From assembly GCA_947500005.1 (NCBI GenBank), contig CANMQJ010000004.1, forward strand, positions 191,399 to 255,398: a DNA stretch of 64,000 nt, written 5' to 3'. The position numbers were made by a program, and so were the translations under genes. A model generated the notes under the pieces. It was not told the origin of the DNA. It searched no databases and saw nothing but the letters and a program-made list of their open reading frames with translations. Of the stretch, positions 11,055 to 18,863 are shown piece by piece; position 1 is the first letter of the stretch, and each line of letters starts with the position of its first letter. Source of the stretch: an uncultured Paracoccaceae bacterium (GTDB taxonomy: Bacteria; Pseudomonadota; Alphaproteobacteria; Rhodobacterales; Rhodobacteraceae).

Positions 11055-11348
11055 ATGGCCAAAGGCTACTGGGTCGCGCATGTCGATGTCGACGACATGG
11101 ACCGCTACAAGAGATACATCGCCGCCAATGCCGCGCCCTTCGCGGAATACGGCGCGCGCTTCCTGGTGCGCGGCGGCGAACGCGAGGTGCGCGAGGGGCA
11201 TGCCCGCGCCCGCACCGTCGTAATCGAATTTCCCAGCTACGAGGCCGCGCTGGCCTGCTACGACAGCGCGGAGTACCAGAAGGCCAAGGCGCTGCGCGAC
11301 CCGGTCTCGGTCGGCGACATGGTCATCATTCGCGGCTACGACGCGTGA
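11055..11348 (+). CDS. DUF1330 family protein
   Basis: This 97-residue protein starts MAKGYWVAHVDVDDMDRYKRY and has the ferredoxin-like alpha/beta pattern of the dimeric alpha-beta barrel superfamily. The family features FLVRGGE, VVIEFPSYEAA and CYDSAEYQ are clear. DUF1330 proteins are small cytoplasmic proteins without an assigned reaction. AGGGAGGAA precedes the ATG at 11055, which fixes the start. Two TerB-like genes follow on the same strand after a 42-bp gap, so it may be the first gene of that group. Confidence 0.9.
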   Translation: MAKGYWVAHVDVDDMDRYKRYIAANAAPFAEYGARFLVRGGEREVREGHARARTVVIEFPSYEAALACYDSAEYQKAKALRDPVSVGDMVIIRGYDA

Positions 11349-11390
11349 GACCTCTTGGCGCAGGGCGTTTTCGGCGCTAAGGGGGAAATC

Positions 11391-11831
11391 ATGCTCAAGA
11401 AGTTCTTCGCGGCCTTCCGTCCGCCCAGGGAAAACAGCCTGCCCGACCCCGATGCCGAGCTTGCGCTCGGCGCTCTTCTGGTGCGCGTGGCCCAGGCCGA
11501 CCGCGATTACCAGGTCGAGGAGATCAGCCTGATCGACCGGATCCTGGCCCGGCTCTACAAGCACAACGCCATCGAGGCCGCCAAGGTGCGCGCCACCTGC
11601 GAGAAGCTGCATGCCGCCGCCCCCGATACCGACACCTTCGGCAAGCTCATCCGCGAGACCACGGGGCTCGAGGAGCGGCTCGCCGCGATGGACGCGCTGT
11701 GGGAGGTGGTGCTTGCCGATGGCGAGACCAAGGAGGGCGAGCTGAAGATCGTCGAGGAGGCCCGCATCGCGATGGGGCTCAGCTTCAACGACAGCGAGGC
11801 ATCGCGCAACCGGGTGATGCAGCGGCTCTGA
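11391..11831 (+). CDS. TerB-like protein, paralogue 1
   Basis: This 146-residue, all-helical protein has the TerB/DjlA N-terminal pattern: LALGALLVRVAQADRDYQVEEISLIDRIL followed by a repeat-like second half with MDALWEVVLADGETKEGEL. TerB domains occur in tellurite-resistance proteins and co-chaperones and appear to bind metal or membranes; their exact role is unclear. AGGGGGAAATC precedes the ATG. The next gene encodes a clear paralogue, which suggests local duplication. No signal peptide or membrane helix is visible. Confidence 0.85.
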   Translation: MLKKFFAAFRPPRENSLPDPDAELALGALLVRVAQADRDYQVEEISLIDRILARLYKHNAIEAAKVRATCEKLHAAAPDTDTFGKLIRETTGLEERLAAMDALWEVVLADGETKEGELKIVEEARIAMGLSFNDSEASRNRVMQRL

Positions 11832-11873
11832 TCGCGGCTTGGCGCGGATGCGCGCGCGCCCTACACTCCCCCC

Positions 11874-12311
11874 ATGTTCCGTGATTTCCTAAACCGCCTC
11901 ACCCGTCCCGATCCCGAACCGCTGCCCGATGGGGATGCGCGGCTGGCGCTGACCGCGCTGCTCGTGCGCATCGCCCGGTCGGACAACCGCTACGACCCCG
12001 AGGAGAAGTCCCGGATCGACCGGATCGTGACCGACCGGTTCGGCCTCTCGCCCTTCGAGGCCACGAAACTGCGGGGCGAGGCCGAGACCCTGGAAGCCGA
12101 GGCGCCCGACACCGTCCGCTTCACCCGCGCCATCAAGGACGCGGTCCCCTATGAGGAGCGGCTGGGCGTGGTCGAGGCGCTCTGGGCCGTTGTGCTGGCC
12201 GATGGCGAGCGCACGCAGGAAGAGGATTCGCTGCTGCGGCTGGTCACCAACCTGCTGGGCGTGAACGACCGCGATTCGGCACTGGCCCGGCAAAAGGCCG
12301 CCCGCACATGA
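11874..12311 (+). CDS. TerB-like protein, paralogue 2
   Basis: This 145-residue protein aligns along its length with the preceding one: ALTALLVRIARSDNRYDPEEKSRIDRI and VVEALWAVVLADGERTQEED. It starts MFRDFLNRLTRPDPEPLP. Its stop overlaps the start of the PhnD-like gene by 4 bp (ATGA), so the two are translationally coupled. Conserved acidic residues after each helix pair could bind a cation, as proposed for TerB domains. The function in this operon is unknown. Confidence 0.85.
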   Translation: MFRDFLNRLTRPDPEPLPDGDARLALTALLVRIARSDNRYDPEEKSRIDRIVTDRFGLSPFEATKLRGEAETLEAEAPDTVRFTRAIKDAVPYEERLGVVEALWAVVLADGERTQEEDSLLRLVTNLLGVNDRDSALARQKAART

Positions 12312-13063
12312 TCGCCTGGCTGGGCATGTATGACCGGCCCGAACTGCACGAGGTCCATGACCGCTACTGGGCGCTGATCCGGGCGCAGCTGGGCGACGGT
12401 CCAGAGGCGCTCACCCGCGGGGGCGACCCGTGGGAGTTGTGGCAATCGCCCGACCTTCTCTTCGCCCAGACCTGCGGGATGCCCTACCGCACGCGGCTGC
12501 ACGGCCATGCCACGCTTGTGGGCACGCCCGATTACGGCCTGCCCGGCTGCCCGCCCGGCAATTACTGCTCGGTTCTCGTGGCCCGTGGCGAGGATGACCG
12601 CGACCTGCCCACCCTGCTGGCCGAGGGCAGCTTTGCCTATAACGAGGGCGGCTCGCAGTCGGGCTGGGCGGCCCCCGTCACCTGGTTCCTTGACCAGGAC
12701 CTGCGCCCCGCGCGCGGGCTCAAGACCGGCGGCCATGCCCTCTCGGCCCGCGCCGTGGCCGAGGGGCGCGCCGATCTCGCCGCCATCGACGCGATGACCT
12801 GGACCCTCCTGCGCGAGCATGACCGGGCGACCGACGCGCTGCGCGAGGTCGTCCGCACCCCGCCCACGCCGGGCCTGCCCTACATCACCGCCGCCACCCG
12901 CGACCCGGCCCCCATCGCCGCCGCCATCCGCGCTGCGATCGAGGCGCTCGACCCCGCCGATCGCGCCGCGCTCCACCTGCAGGGGCTGGTGACGATCCCG
13001 GCGGCCGATTACCTCGCCGTGCCCACACCGCCCGGACCGGAGGAAATTCTGCCTTCCGTGTAG
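12308..13063 (+). CDS. PhnD-like solute-binding-fold protein without a signal peptide
   Basis: This 251-residue protein starts MIAWLGMYDRPELHEVHDRYW and follows the fold of phosphate/phosphonate ABC binding proteins (PhnD family): SPDLLFAQTCGMPYRTRLHG, FAYNEGGSQSGWAA and LAAIDAMTWTLL. The absence of a signal peptide implies a cytoplasmic protein, unlike true periplasmic PhnD. It is coupled by a 4-bp overlap to a TerB-like gene. The ABC transporter genes that follow are separated by 106 bp with a hairpin and already include their own binding protein, so this one probably serves another purpose. Confidence 0.7.
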   Translation: MIAWLGMYDRPELHEVHDRYWALIRAQLGDGPEALTRGGDPWELWQSPDLLFAQTCGMPYRTRLHGHATLVGTPDYGLPGCPPGNYCSVLVARGEDDRDLPTLLAEGSFAYNEGGSQSGWAAPVTWFLDQDLRPARGLKTGGHALSARAVAEGRADLAAIDAMTWTLLREHDRATDALREVVRTPPTPGLPYITAATRDPAPIAAAIRAAIEALDPADRAALHLQGLVTIPAADYLAVPTPPGPEEILPSV

Positions 13064-13069
13064 TCAATT

Positions 13070-13095
13070 CGGCGGTTTCGACGTCCAAACCGCCG
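13070..13095 (+). terminator. Hairpin downstream of the PhnD-like gene
   Basis: A perfect 9-bp stem, CGGCGGTTT (13070-13078) with AAACCGCCG (13087-13095), has an 8-nt loop. It starts seven bases after the stop codon. There is no T-run directly after it, so it may be an RNA-stabilising or factor-dependent 3' end rather than an intrinsic terminator. Confidence 0.45.
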
Positions 13096-13169
13096 ATTTG
13101 CACGTTGCATTGTGCCGATTTTTGCGACCTGATACCGCCCTAACCAATGCAACAAACACCGGACCGCCC

Positions 13170-13952
13170 GTGCCCGATACAGACACCGCGCCCGTCATCC
13201 AGATCACCGACCTGCACAAGAGCTTCGGCCAGCTCGAAGTGCTCAAGGGCGTGGACATCACCGCCCATCGCGGCGACGTGGTCTCGCTCATCGGCTCCTC
13301 GGGCTCGGGGAAATCCACGCTGCTGCGCTGCTGCAACCTGCTCGAGGACAGCCAGCAGGGCGAGATCCTGTTCAAGGGCGAACCGGTGCGCTGGCACGGC
13401 ACGGGGCACAATCGCCGCCCCGCCGACCCCAAACAGGTGCTGCGGATCCGCACGAACCTGTCGATGGTGTTCCAGCAGTTCAACCTCTGGGCGCACCTGA
13501 CCATCCTGCAAAACGTGATGGAGGCGCCGGTCACCGTCCTGGGCCGCGACCGCGCCGAGGTCGAGCAGAGCGCGCGCCGCTATCTCGACAAGGTGGGCAT
13601 CGGCGACAAGTGCGACGCCTATCCCGCCCAGCTTTCGGGCGGCCAGCAGCAGCGCGCCGCCATCGCGCGCGGCCTGTGCATGGAGCCCGAGGCCCTGCTT
13701 TTCGACGAACCCACCTCTGCCCTCGATCCCGAGCTCGAGCAGGAGGTGATCCGCGTCATCAAGGACCTCGCCGCCGAGGGGCGCACCATGCTCATCGTCA
13801 CGCACGACATGAAGATGGCCGCCGACATCTCCAGCCACGTGGTGTTCCTGCACCAGGGGCTGATCGAGGAGGAAGGCCCGCCCGACGCTCTGTTCGGCGC
13901 GCCGAAATCAGACCGCCTGCGGGGCTTTCTCTCCGCGACACAGGCGGCATAA
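13170..13952 (+). CDS. Amino acid/amine ABC transporter, ATP-binding protein
   Basis: This 260-residue ATPase is of the HisP/GlnQ type. It has Walker [10 protein letters not shown] (residues 42-50), the signature [15 protein letters not shown] and Walker [14 protein letters not shown], followed by the switch His in [10 protein letters not shown] place the start at the GTG at 13170 ([19 protein letters not shown]); an in-frame start 24 codons upstream lacks homology, and no ATG exists between. No strong ribosome site precedes the GTG. It is first in a four-gene transporter operon and energises uptake through the two permeases downstream. Confidence 0.93.
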   Translation: MPDTDTAPVIQITDLHKSFGQLEVLKGVDITAHRGDVVSLIGSSGSGKSTLLRCCNLLEDSQQGEILFKGEPVRWHGTGHNRRPADPKQVLRIRTNLSMVFQQFNLWAHLTILQNVMEAPVTVLGRDRAEVEQSARRYLDKVGIGDKCDAYPAQLSGGQQQRAAIARGLCMEPEALLFDEPTSALDPELEQEVIRVIKDLAAEGRTMLIVTHDMKMAADISSHVVFLHQGLIEEEGPPDALFGAPKSDRLRGFLSATQAA

Positions 13953-13984
13953 ACAAAAACCACTTCACAACAGGGGAATCACTC

Positions 13985-14710
13985 ATGAAGACACTGATCC
14001 TGACCACCGCCGCTCTGGCGCTGACCGCCGGCATGGCCCTCGCGCAGCAGACCGTGCGCATGGGGACCGAGGGCGCCTACCCTCCCTACAACTTCATCAA
14101 TGACGCGGGCGAGATCGACGGGTTCGAGCGCGAGCTGGGCGACGAGCTGTGCACCCGCGCCGGGCTGACCTGCGAATGGGTCAAGAACGACTGGGATTCG
14201 ATCATCCCGAACCTGGTGTCGGGCAATTACGACACCATCGTCGCCGGCATGTCGATCACCGACGAGCGCGACGAGGTCATCGACTTCACCCAGGACTACT
14301 ACCCGCCCACCGCCTCGGCCTATGTGGCGCTCTCCGACGGGGTTGACGTGATGTCGGCCGTCGTCGCCGCGCAGACCGGCACCATCCAGGCCGGCCATGT
14401 CGCCGAATCCGGCGCCACGCTGGTGGAATTCGCCACGCCCGAGGAGACCATCGCCGCCGTCCGCAACGGCGAGGCCGATGCCGTGCTGGCCGACCGCGAC
14501 TACCTGGTGCCGATCGTCGAGGAATCGGGCGGTGAGCTGACCTTCATCGGCGACCCGGTCCCGCTGGGCGGCGGCGTCGGCATGGGCCTGCGCGAATCCG
14601 ATACCGAACTGCGCGACACGTTCGACGCGGCCATCACCTCGATGAAAGAGGACGGCACGCTCAACGAACTGCTCAAGAAGTGGTTCGGCGAGGACACCCA
14701 GACCTACTGA
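13985..14710 (+). CDS. Periplasmic amino acid/amine-binding protein of the ABC transporter
   Basis: This 241-residue protein has a classic signal peptide (MKTLILTTAALALTAGMALA, cut before QQTV) and the family 3 solute-binding fold: VRMGTEGAYPPYNFINDAGE, SIIPNLVSGNYDTIVAGMSIT, and the substrate-loop sequence IDFTQDYYPPTASAYVA. It lies 32 bp after the ATPase gene and is followed by a perfect hairpin, an arrangement that in other ABC operons keeps the binding-protein mRNA more abundant than the permease mRNA. The ligand is unknown; cationic amino acids or an amine fit the enzymes encoded downstream. Confidence 0.93.
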   Translation: MKTLILTTAALALTAGMALAQQTVRMGTEGAYPPYNFINDAGEIDGFERELGDELCTRAGLTCEWVKNDWDSIIPNLVSGNYDTIVAGMSITDERDEVIDFTQDYYPPTASAYVALSDGVDVMSAVVAAQTGTIQAGHVAESGATLVEFATPEETIAAVRNGEADAVLADRDYLVPIVEESGGELTFIGDPVPLGGGVGMGLRESDTELRDTFDAAITSMKEDGTLNELLKKWFGEDTQTY

Positions 14711-14721
14711 TAGGCTCATCC

Positions 14722-14748
14722 GTAGGGTGGGTTTCAAACCCACCCTAC
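14722..14748. repeat. Perfect 27-bp palindromic hairpin between binding-protein and permease genes
   Basis: GTAGGGTGGGTTT (14722-14734) and AAACCCACCCTAC (14736-14748) are perfect inverted repeats around a single C. The position, 12 nt after the binding-protein stop inside an ABC operon, matches hairpins that protect the upstream mRNA from 3' decay. It may be a REP-like unit, but I see only this copy here. Confidence 0.7.
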
Positions 14749-14834
14749 CCCCCATCCGACAGCCGCGGCCCTGGTGGCCCGCAATGTCGCGGTGACAGCC
14801 CGCCCAGGGCTGGAAAAGCGGCCGAGGCGACCCG

Positions 14835-15722
14835 ATGTTCCCCTATTGCACCGATCCCGATACGCTGGACACGTTCCGCTGGTTCTCGTGTTACCTCACG
14901 ACCGGCGTGCACATGTCCTTCTACCTCTCCTTCCTCAAGGTGCTGGCGCTCCTGGCCATCACCGCGCCCGTGGCGCTGGGGTTCGGGTTTCTCGGGGCCA
15001 TGGCCGCACGCGCGCAATTCGCGCCGCTCAGCCTCTTCGGCAAGGGATATATCGCCGTCGTGCGCGGCGTGCCCGACATCGCCTTCTTCCTGTTTTTCGT
15101 GATCGCGCTCGACCAGGCCTTCGAATGGTCGCGCCACCAGATCCTCTGCCCCGACTGGACCGACCCGATCCGTCAGGGCTCCGACTTCCTCGTCTGCCCG
15201 CAGGCCAAGCTGCCGCTCGGCACCGCGCCGGAATGGATGCACGAGACCTACGGCTTCTTCCTCGCCGTCATCACCTTCGCCATCGTCTTCGGCGCCTTCG
15301 CCGCGAACGTGCTCTTCGGGGCCATGCGCGCCGTGCCCCATGCGCAGCTGGAAACCGCCGCGGCCTATGGCATGAGCCGGCGCCAGACCTTCTGGCGCAT
15401 CCTCGTACCGCAGATGTGGGTCTATGCGCTGCCGGGCCTGTCGAACCTCTGGATGGTGCTCATCAAGGCCACGCCGCTTCTGTTCCTGCTGGGGATCGAG
15501 GATATCGTCTACTGGGCGCGTGAGCTGGGCGGCACCAAGACCTCGCGCTTCACCGACTACCCGCATGGCGACTGGCGGATGTGGTATTTCCTCTTCCTGC
15601 TGGTCTTCTACCTCGCCATGACCCGCATCTCCGAAATCGTGCTCGAACGGCTGATGCGCCGCCTCTCCCACGGGCAGGCCACATCCGGCGGCGAGCTCCT
15701 GCGCAAGGAGACGACGGCATGA
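14835..15722 (+). CDS. Amino acid/amine ABC transporter permease 1
   Basis: This 295-residue permease is of the HisQ/HisM type with about five membrane segments. The EAA loop is seen as ETAAAYGMSRRQTFWRILVPQMW, which contacts the ATPase. A segment of about 40 residues containing CPDWTDPIRQGSDFLVCPQ lies between two helices; it has two cysteines and makes the protein longer than HisQ (228 residues). The TFRWFSCYLTTGVHMSFYLS start is typical of one roseobacter transporter branch. Its stop codon overlaps the next permease start by 4 bp. Confidence 0.9.
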   Translation: MFPYCTDPDTLDTFRWFSCYLTTGVHMSFYLSFLKVLALLAITAPVALGFGFLGAMAARAQFAPLSLFGKGYIAVVRGVPDIAFFLFFVIALDQAFEWSRHQILCPDWTDPIRQGSDFLVCPQAKLPLGTAPEWMHETYGFFLAVITFAIVFGAFAANVLFGAMRAVPHAQLETAAAYGMSRRQTFWRILVPQMWVYALPGLSNLWMVLIKATPLLFLLGIEDIVYWARELGGTKTSRFTDYPHGDWRMWYFLFLLVFYLAMTRISEIVLERLMRRLSHGQATSGGELLRKETTA

Positions 15723-16528
15723 GCAGCTGCCTCCAGACCATCCAGGATTACGGGCTGCGCGCCATCGGCCTCGGCGAACGGCTCCTCCCGCGCGAGGGCT
15801 ATACGCTCTGCGAACATTTCACCCTGATCGGCTCGGGGATGATCTGGAACATCTATTTCGGCGTTCTGGCCCTCACCACCGGCTTCTTCCTTGCCACCGC
15901 GCTCGCGGTGGGCAAGGCCTCGCCCAACCGGCTGGTGCGCAAGCCGGCGGAATGGTTCATCTTCATCTTCCGCGGCTCGCCCCTCTTCATCCAGTTCTTC
16001 TTCGCCTATTTCCTGTTTCTCAGTCTCAAGAGCGTGCACCCGGTCTTCGACCCCTTCACCGCCGCCTGGCTGGGCGCGCTGATCGTGCTGTTCTTCAACA
16101 CCGCCGCCTATTCGGGCGAGATCTTCTACGGCGCGCTGCGCTCCATCCCCAAGGGCGATATCGAGGCCGCCGATGCCTATGGCTTTTCCGGCTGGTCCAA
16201 GTTCCGCAAGATCACCTGGCCCACCATGCTGCGGCTGGCCTGGCCCGCCTACACGAACGAGGCGATCTTTCTCTTCCACGCCACCACGCTCGTCTTCTTC
16301 TCGGGCTTCCCGGCCTGGCAGCAGCGCGGCGACGCGCTCTATTACGCGAACTACTTCGCCGACAAGACCTTCAACCCCTTCGTGCCCTACCCGATCCTCG
16401 CCTTCTACTTCATCCTGCTGACGCTGGGGATCATCGCGATGTTCGGCTTGGTCAACCGCCGCCTCAACCGCCACCTGCCAGCCGAACGGCGCGGCAAGCT
16501 TCGGATGCGGATGAACCTGATCCGGTGA
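15719..16528 (+). CDS. Amino acid/amine ABC transporter permease 2
   Basis: This 269-residue second permease starts MSSCLQTIQDYGLRAIGLGE. It has about five membrane segments and the EAA loop IEAADAYGFSGWSKFRKITWP. The pair of different permeases indicates a heterodimeric channel, as in HisQM. The ATG overlaps the stop of permease 1 (ATGA). It is the last gene of the transporter operon. The 261-bp gap to the glutamine-synthetase-like gene holds the paired 16-mer repeat and a TTTGATCAAA dyad. Confidence 0.9.
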   Translation: MSSCLQTIQDYGLRAIGLGERLLPREGYTLCEHFTLIGSGMIWNIYFGVLALTTGFFLATALAVGKASPNRLVRKPAEWFIFIFRGSPLFIQFFFAYFLFLSLKSVHPVFDPFTAAWLGALIVLFFNTAAYSGEIFYGALRSIPKGDIEAADAYGFSGWSKFRKITWPTMLRLAWPAYTNEAIFLFHATTLVFFSGFPAWQQRGDALYYANYFADKTFNPFVPYPILAFYFILLTLGIIAMFGLVNRRLNRHLPAERRGKLRMRMNLIR

Positions 16529-16629
16529 TCCCGCAAGGGCAGACGGTCGCCCTCCGGCGGGGGCGGGTCGGCCGCGCCCGGACGGATCACTGACCCCGTC
16601 GCGGGCGCCGATCCGGCCTGAACCGCGTT

Positions 16630-16677
16630 GTACAAAACGGTCAATCGCCCCTTCTTGCCCGGTACAAAACGGTCAAT
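16630..16677. repeat. Paired direct 16-mer repeat, site 1
   Basis: GTACAAAACGGTCAAT occurs at 16630-16645 and again at 16662-16677, exactly 32 bp apart start to start (about three helical turns). The same 16-mer occurs as a pair with the same 32-bp spacing at 59397-59444. Here it lies 113-160 bp upstream of the first glutamine-synthetase-like gene and may be a regulator site or a small dispersed repeat. Confidence 0.7.
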
Positions 16678-16718
16678 TCGCGGGCGCGCGCACTGTACCC
16701 CGTCCGGCGGCGCGAACT

Positions 16719-16728
16719 TTTGATCAAA
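16719..16728. promoter_or_regulatory. TTTGATCAAA dyad, putative operator 1
   Basis: A perfect 10-bp palindrome 61 bp upstream of the first glutamine-synthetase-like gene. The same core recurs as a 14-bp palindrome just upstream of the amidotransferase gene at 18183, so one regulator probably controls both units. Confidence 0.5.
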
Positions 16729-16789
16729 TCTCGTGACAGGCAAAGCCGGGCGCGCTAGACAGTCTCCAAGCCAGCAATGGAGCACCCCG

Positions 16790-18109
16790 ATGGACCTCAA
16801 GACCCTGCACACCATGCGCGTCGTCGCCTCCGACCTCAACGGCCAGATGCGCGGCAAACGGGTCCCCGCCTCCTATGCGAACAAGCTCGACCAGGGCGTC
16901 GTGCGGATGCCCTACTCGGCGCTCAATGTCGACCTCTGGGGCGCCGATATCGACGGCAGCCCGCTCGTCTTCGACAGCGGCGACGCCGACGGCATCCTTT
17001 TGCCGACCGAACGCGGCCCCGTCCCGGTTCCCTGGCTCGCCGCGACCACCGCGCTCATACCCATGACGCTCTACCACGAGGATGGCCGCCCCTTTGCCGG
17101 CGACCCGCGCCACGCGCTCAAGACTGTGCTCGACCGCTACGCCGCGCGCGGCTGGACCGTGGTCGCCGCAACCGAGCTTGAATTCACCCTGCTCGATGCC
17201 AGCGGCGACGCGCCCCAGCCTCCGCTCAACCCCATCACGGGCCGCCGTCTGCTGGACGAGGCGGTGCTGTCGATGGCCGAGATGGACGCCTTCGACGCCT
17301 TTTTCGACGCGCTCTACGACGCCTGCGAGGATATGGGCATCCCGGCCCAGACCGCCATATCGGAAAGCGGGATCGGCCAGTTCGAGATCAATCTCAACCA
17401 TCAGGACGCGATGCGCTGCGCCGACGATACATGGCTTTTCAAGGCGCTGGTGCGCGGTCTGGCGCGTCAGCACGGTTTCGCCGCGACCTTCATGGCCAAG
17501 CTTTATGGCGACGATGCGGGCAACGGGATGCACGTGCATTTCTCGGTCTGCGACAAGGACGGGCGCAACATCTTCGCCGATGGCGGAGCCAAGGGCACCG
17601 ACCTTCTGCGCCACGCCATCGCGGGGTGCCTGGCGGCGATGCCGGCCAGCTCGCTGATCTTCGCGCCGCACGCCAATTCCTACGACCGGCTGGTGCCCGG
17701 CGCCCATGCGCCCACCATGGCCTGCTGGGCCTATGAGAACCGGACCACGGCGCTGCGCGTTCCCGGCGGCGCACCCGCCGCGCGGCGGATCGAGCATCGC
17801 GTGGCAGGCGGCGACACCAACCCCTATCTGGTGCTGGCAGCGATGCTCGGCGCCGCGTTGACCGGGATCGAGAACGCCGCGCAGCCCCCCGCCCCGGTGC
17901 GCGGCAACGCCTACGAGCTGACCGGCCTTCCGCACCTTGCCGTCGATCTCCCCTCGGCGGTCGATGCCTTCGAGAGCGACCCGCGCATCGCGCGAATCTT
18001 TCCCGCCGACCTGATCCGGTATATGTGCATGACCAAGCGGCAGGAGATCGCCCGCTTCGCCGATCGCCCAACGGACAGGCACTGGCTGAGCTATCTCGAA
18101 GCGGTCTGA
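16790..18109 (+). CDS. Glutamine-synthetase-like ligase 1 (PuuA/GlnT type)
   Basis: This 439-residue protein is of the glutamine synthetase fold in the branch that gamma-glutamylates amines. It has SDLNGQMRGKRVPAS (residues 14-28), the metal-binding TELEF (E129, E131), GQFEINLNHQ, GNGMHVHFSV, and the nucleotide/glutamate loop YENRTTALRVPGG. It would consume ATP and glutamate in the cytoplasm to make a gamma-glutamyl amine. AATGGAG precedes the ATG at 16790. A second, distinct paralogue is encoded at 18863. The neighbours (amidotransferase, PuuB-like oxidase) match amine catabolism, not ammonia assimilation. Confidence 0.85.
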   Translation: MDLKTLHTMRVVASDLNGQMRGKRVPASYANKLDQGVVRMPYSALNVDLWGADIDGSPLVFDSGDADGILLPTERGPVPVPWLAATTALIPMTLYHEDGRPFAGDPRHALKTVLDRYAARGWTVVAATELEFTLLDASGDAPQPPLNPITGRRLLDEAVLSMAEMDAFDAFFDALYDACEDMGIPAQTAISESGIGQFEINLNHQDAMRCADDTWLFKALVRGLARQHGFAATFMAKLYGDDAGNGMHVHFSVCDKDGRNIFADGGAKGTDLLRHAIAGCLAAMPASSLIFAPHANSYDRLVPGAHAPTMACWAYENRTTALRVPGGAPAARRIEHRVAGGDTNPYLVLAAMLGAALTGIENAAQPPAPVRGNAYELTGLPHLAVDLPSAVDAFESDPRIARIFPADLIRYMCMTKRQEIARFADRPTDRHWLSYLEAV

Positions 18110-18160
18110 CCGCCGCCCTCCCCGCCCCCTTGCCCGACGCTCGGGAGTGCGGTAGGATCG

Positions 18161-18174
18161 AATTTGATCAAATT
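18161..18174. promoter_or_regulatory. AATTTGATCAAATT dyad, putative operator 2
   Basis: A perfect 14-bp palindrome ending nine bases before the ATG of the amidotransferase gene. A repressor bound here would cover the ribosome-site region and probably the transcription start. It shares the TTTGATCAAA core with the site at 16719-16728. Confidence 0.55.
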
Positions 18175-18182
18175 GGTGACCT

Positions 18183-18863
18183 ATGAAAATCGGTATCCTG
18201 CAAACCGGCCACGCCCCGGACTCGCTCATCGAGCAGACCGGAGACTATGATTCCATGTTTCAAACCCTCCTTGAAGGGCATGGTTTCACCTTCGAAAACT
18301 ACCCGGTGGTTGATGGCGTCTTTCCCCCAGGCCCCGGAGCCGCCGATGGATGGCTCATCACCGGCTCCCGTCACGGCGCCTATGAGGATCACGACTGGAT
18401 TCCCCCGCTGGAGGCGTTGATCCGCAGCATCCGTGACCGTGGCCTGCCGCTGATCGGTGTCTGCTTCGGCCATCAGATCATCGCGCAGGCGCTTGGCGGC
18501 AAGGTCGAGAAGTTCAAGGGGGGCTGGGCCATCGGGCGCACGACCTATGACACCGAGAACGGGCCGCTGACCCTCAACGCGTGGCATCAGGACCAGGTGA
18601 CCGAACGCCCCGAGGGCGGACGGGTTCTGGGCAGCAACGATTTCTGCGAGAACGCCATCCTCGCTTATGGCGACACCATCTGGACGGTGCAGCCGCATCC
18701 CGAATACGACAGCGATTTCATCGCCGGGCTGATCCGTACCCGGGGCAAGGGTGTCGTGCCCGACGACCAGCTGGCCGAGGCGTCCGGACACCTGGCCGGG
18801 CCGGTAGACAGTTCCCTCATTGGCCGGCAGATGGCCGAATTCTTTCTCAAGGAGCGCGTGTGA
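18183..18863 (+). CDS. Class I glutamine amidotransferase-like hydrolase
   Basis: This 226-residue single-domain protein has the class I triad: Cys94 in LIGVCFGHQI, and His172 and Glu174 in TVQPHPEYD. No synthetase domain is attached. In amine gamma-glutamylation clusters such a hydrolase removes glutamate from the gamma-glutamyl acid (the PuuD role), and that is my inference here. PuuD itself is of the C26 type, so this would be a non-orthologous replacement. The stop codon shares one base with the ATG of the next ligase (TGATG), showing tight coupling. Confidence 0.85.
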   Translation: MKIGILQTGHAPDSLIEQTGDYDSMFQTLLEGHGFTFENYPVVDGVFPPGPGAADGWLITGSRHGAYEDHDWIPPLEALIRSIRDRGLPLIGVCFGHQIIAQALGGKVEKFKGGWAIGRTTYDTENGPLTLNAWHQDQVTERPEGGRVLGSNDFCENAILAYGDTIWTVQPHPEYDSDFIAGLIRTRGKGVVPDDQLAEASGHLAGPVDSSLIGRQMAEFFLKERV

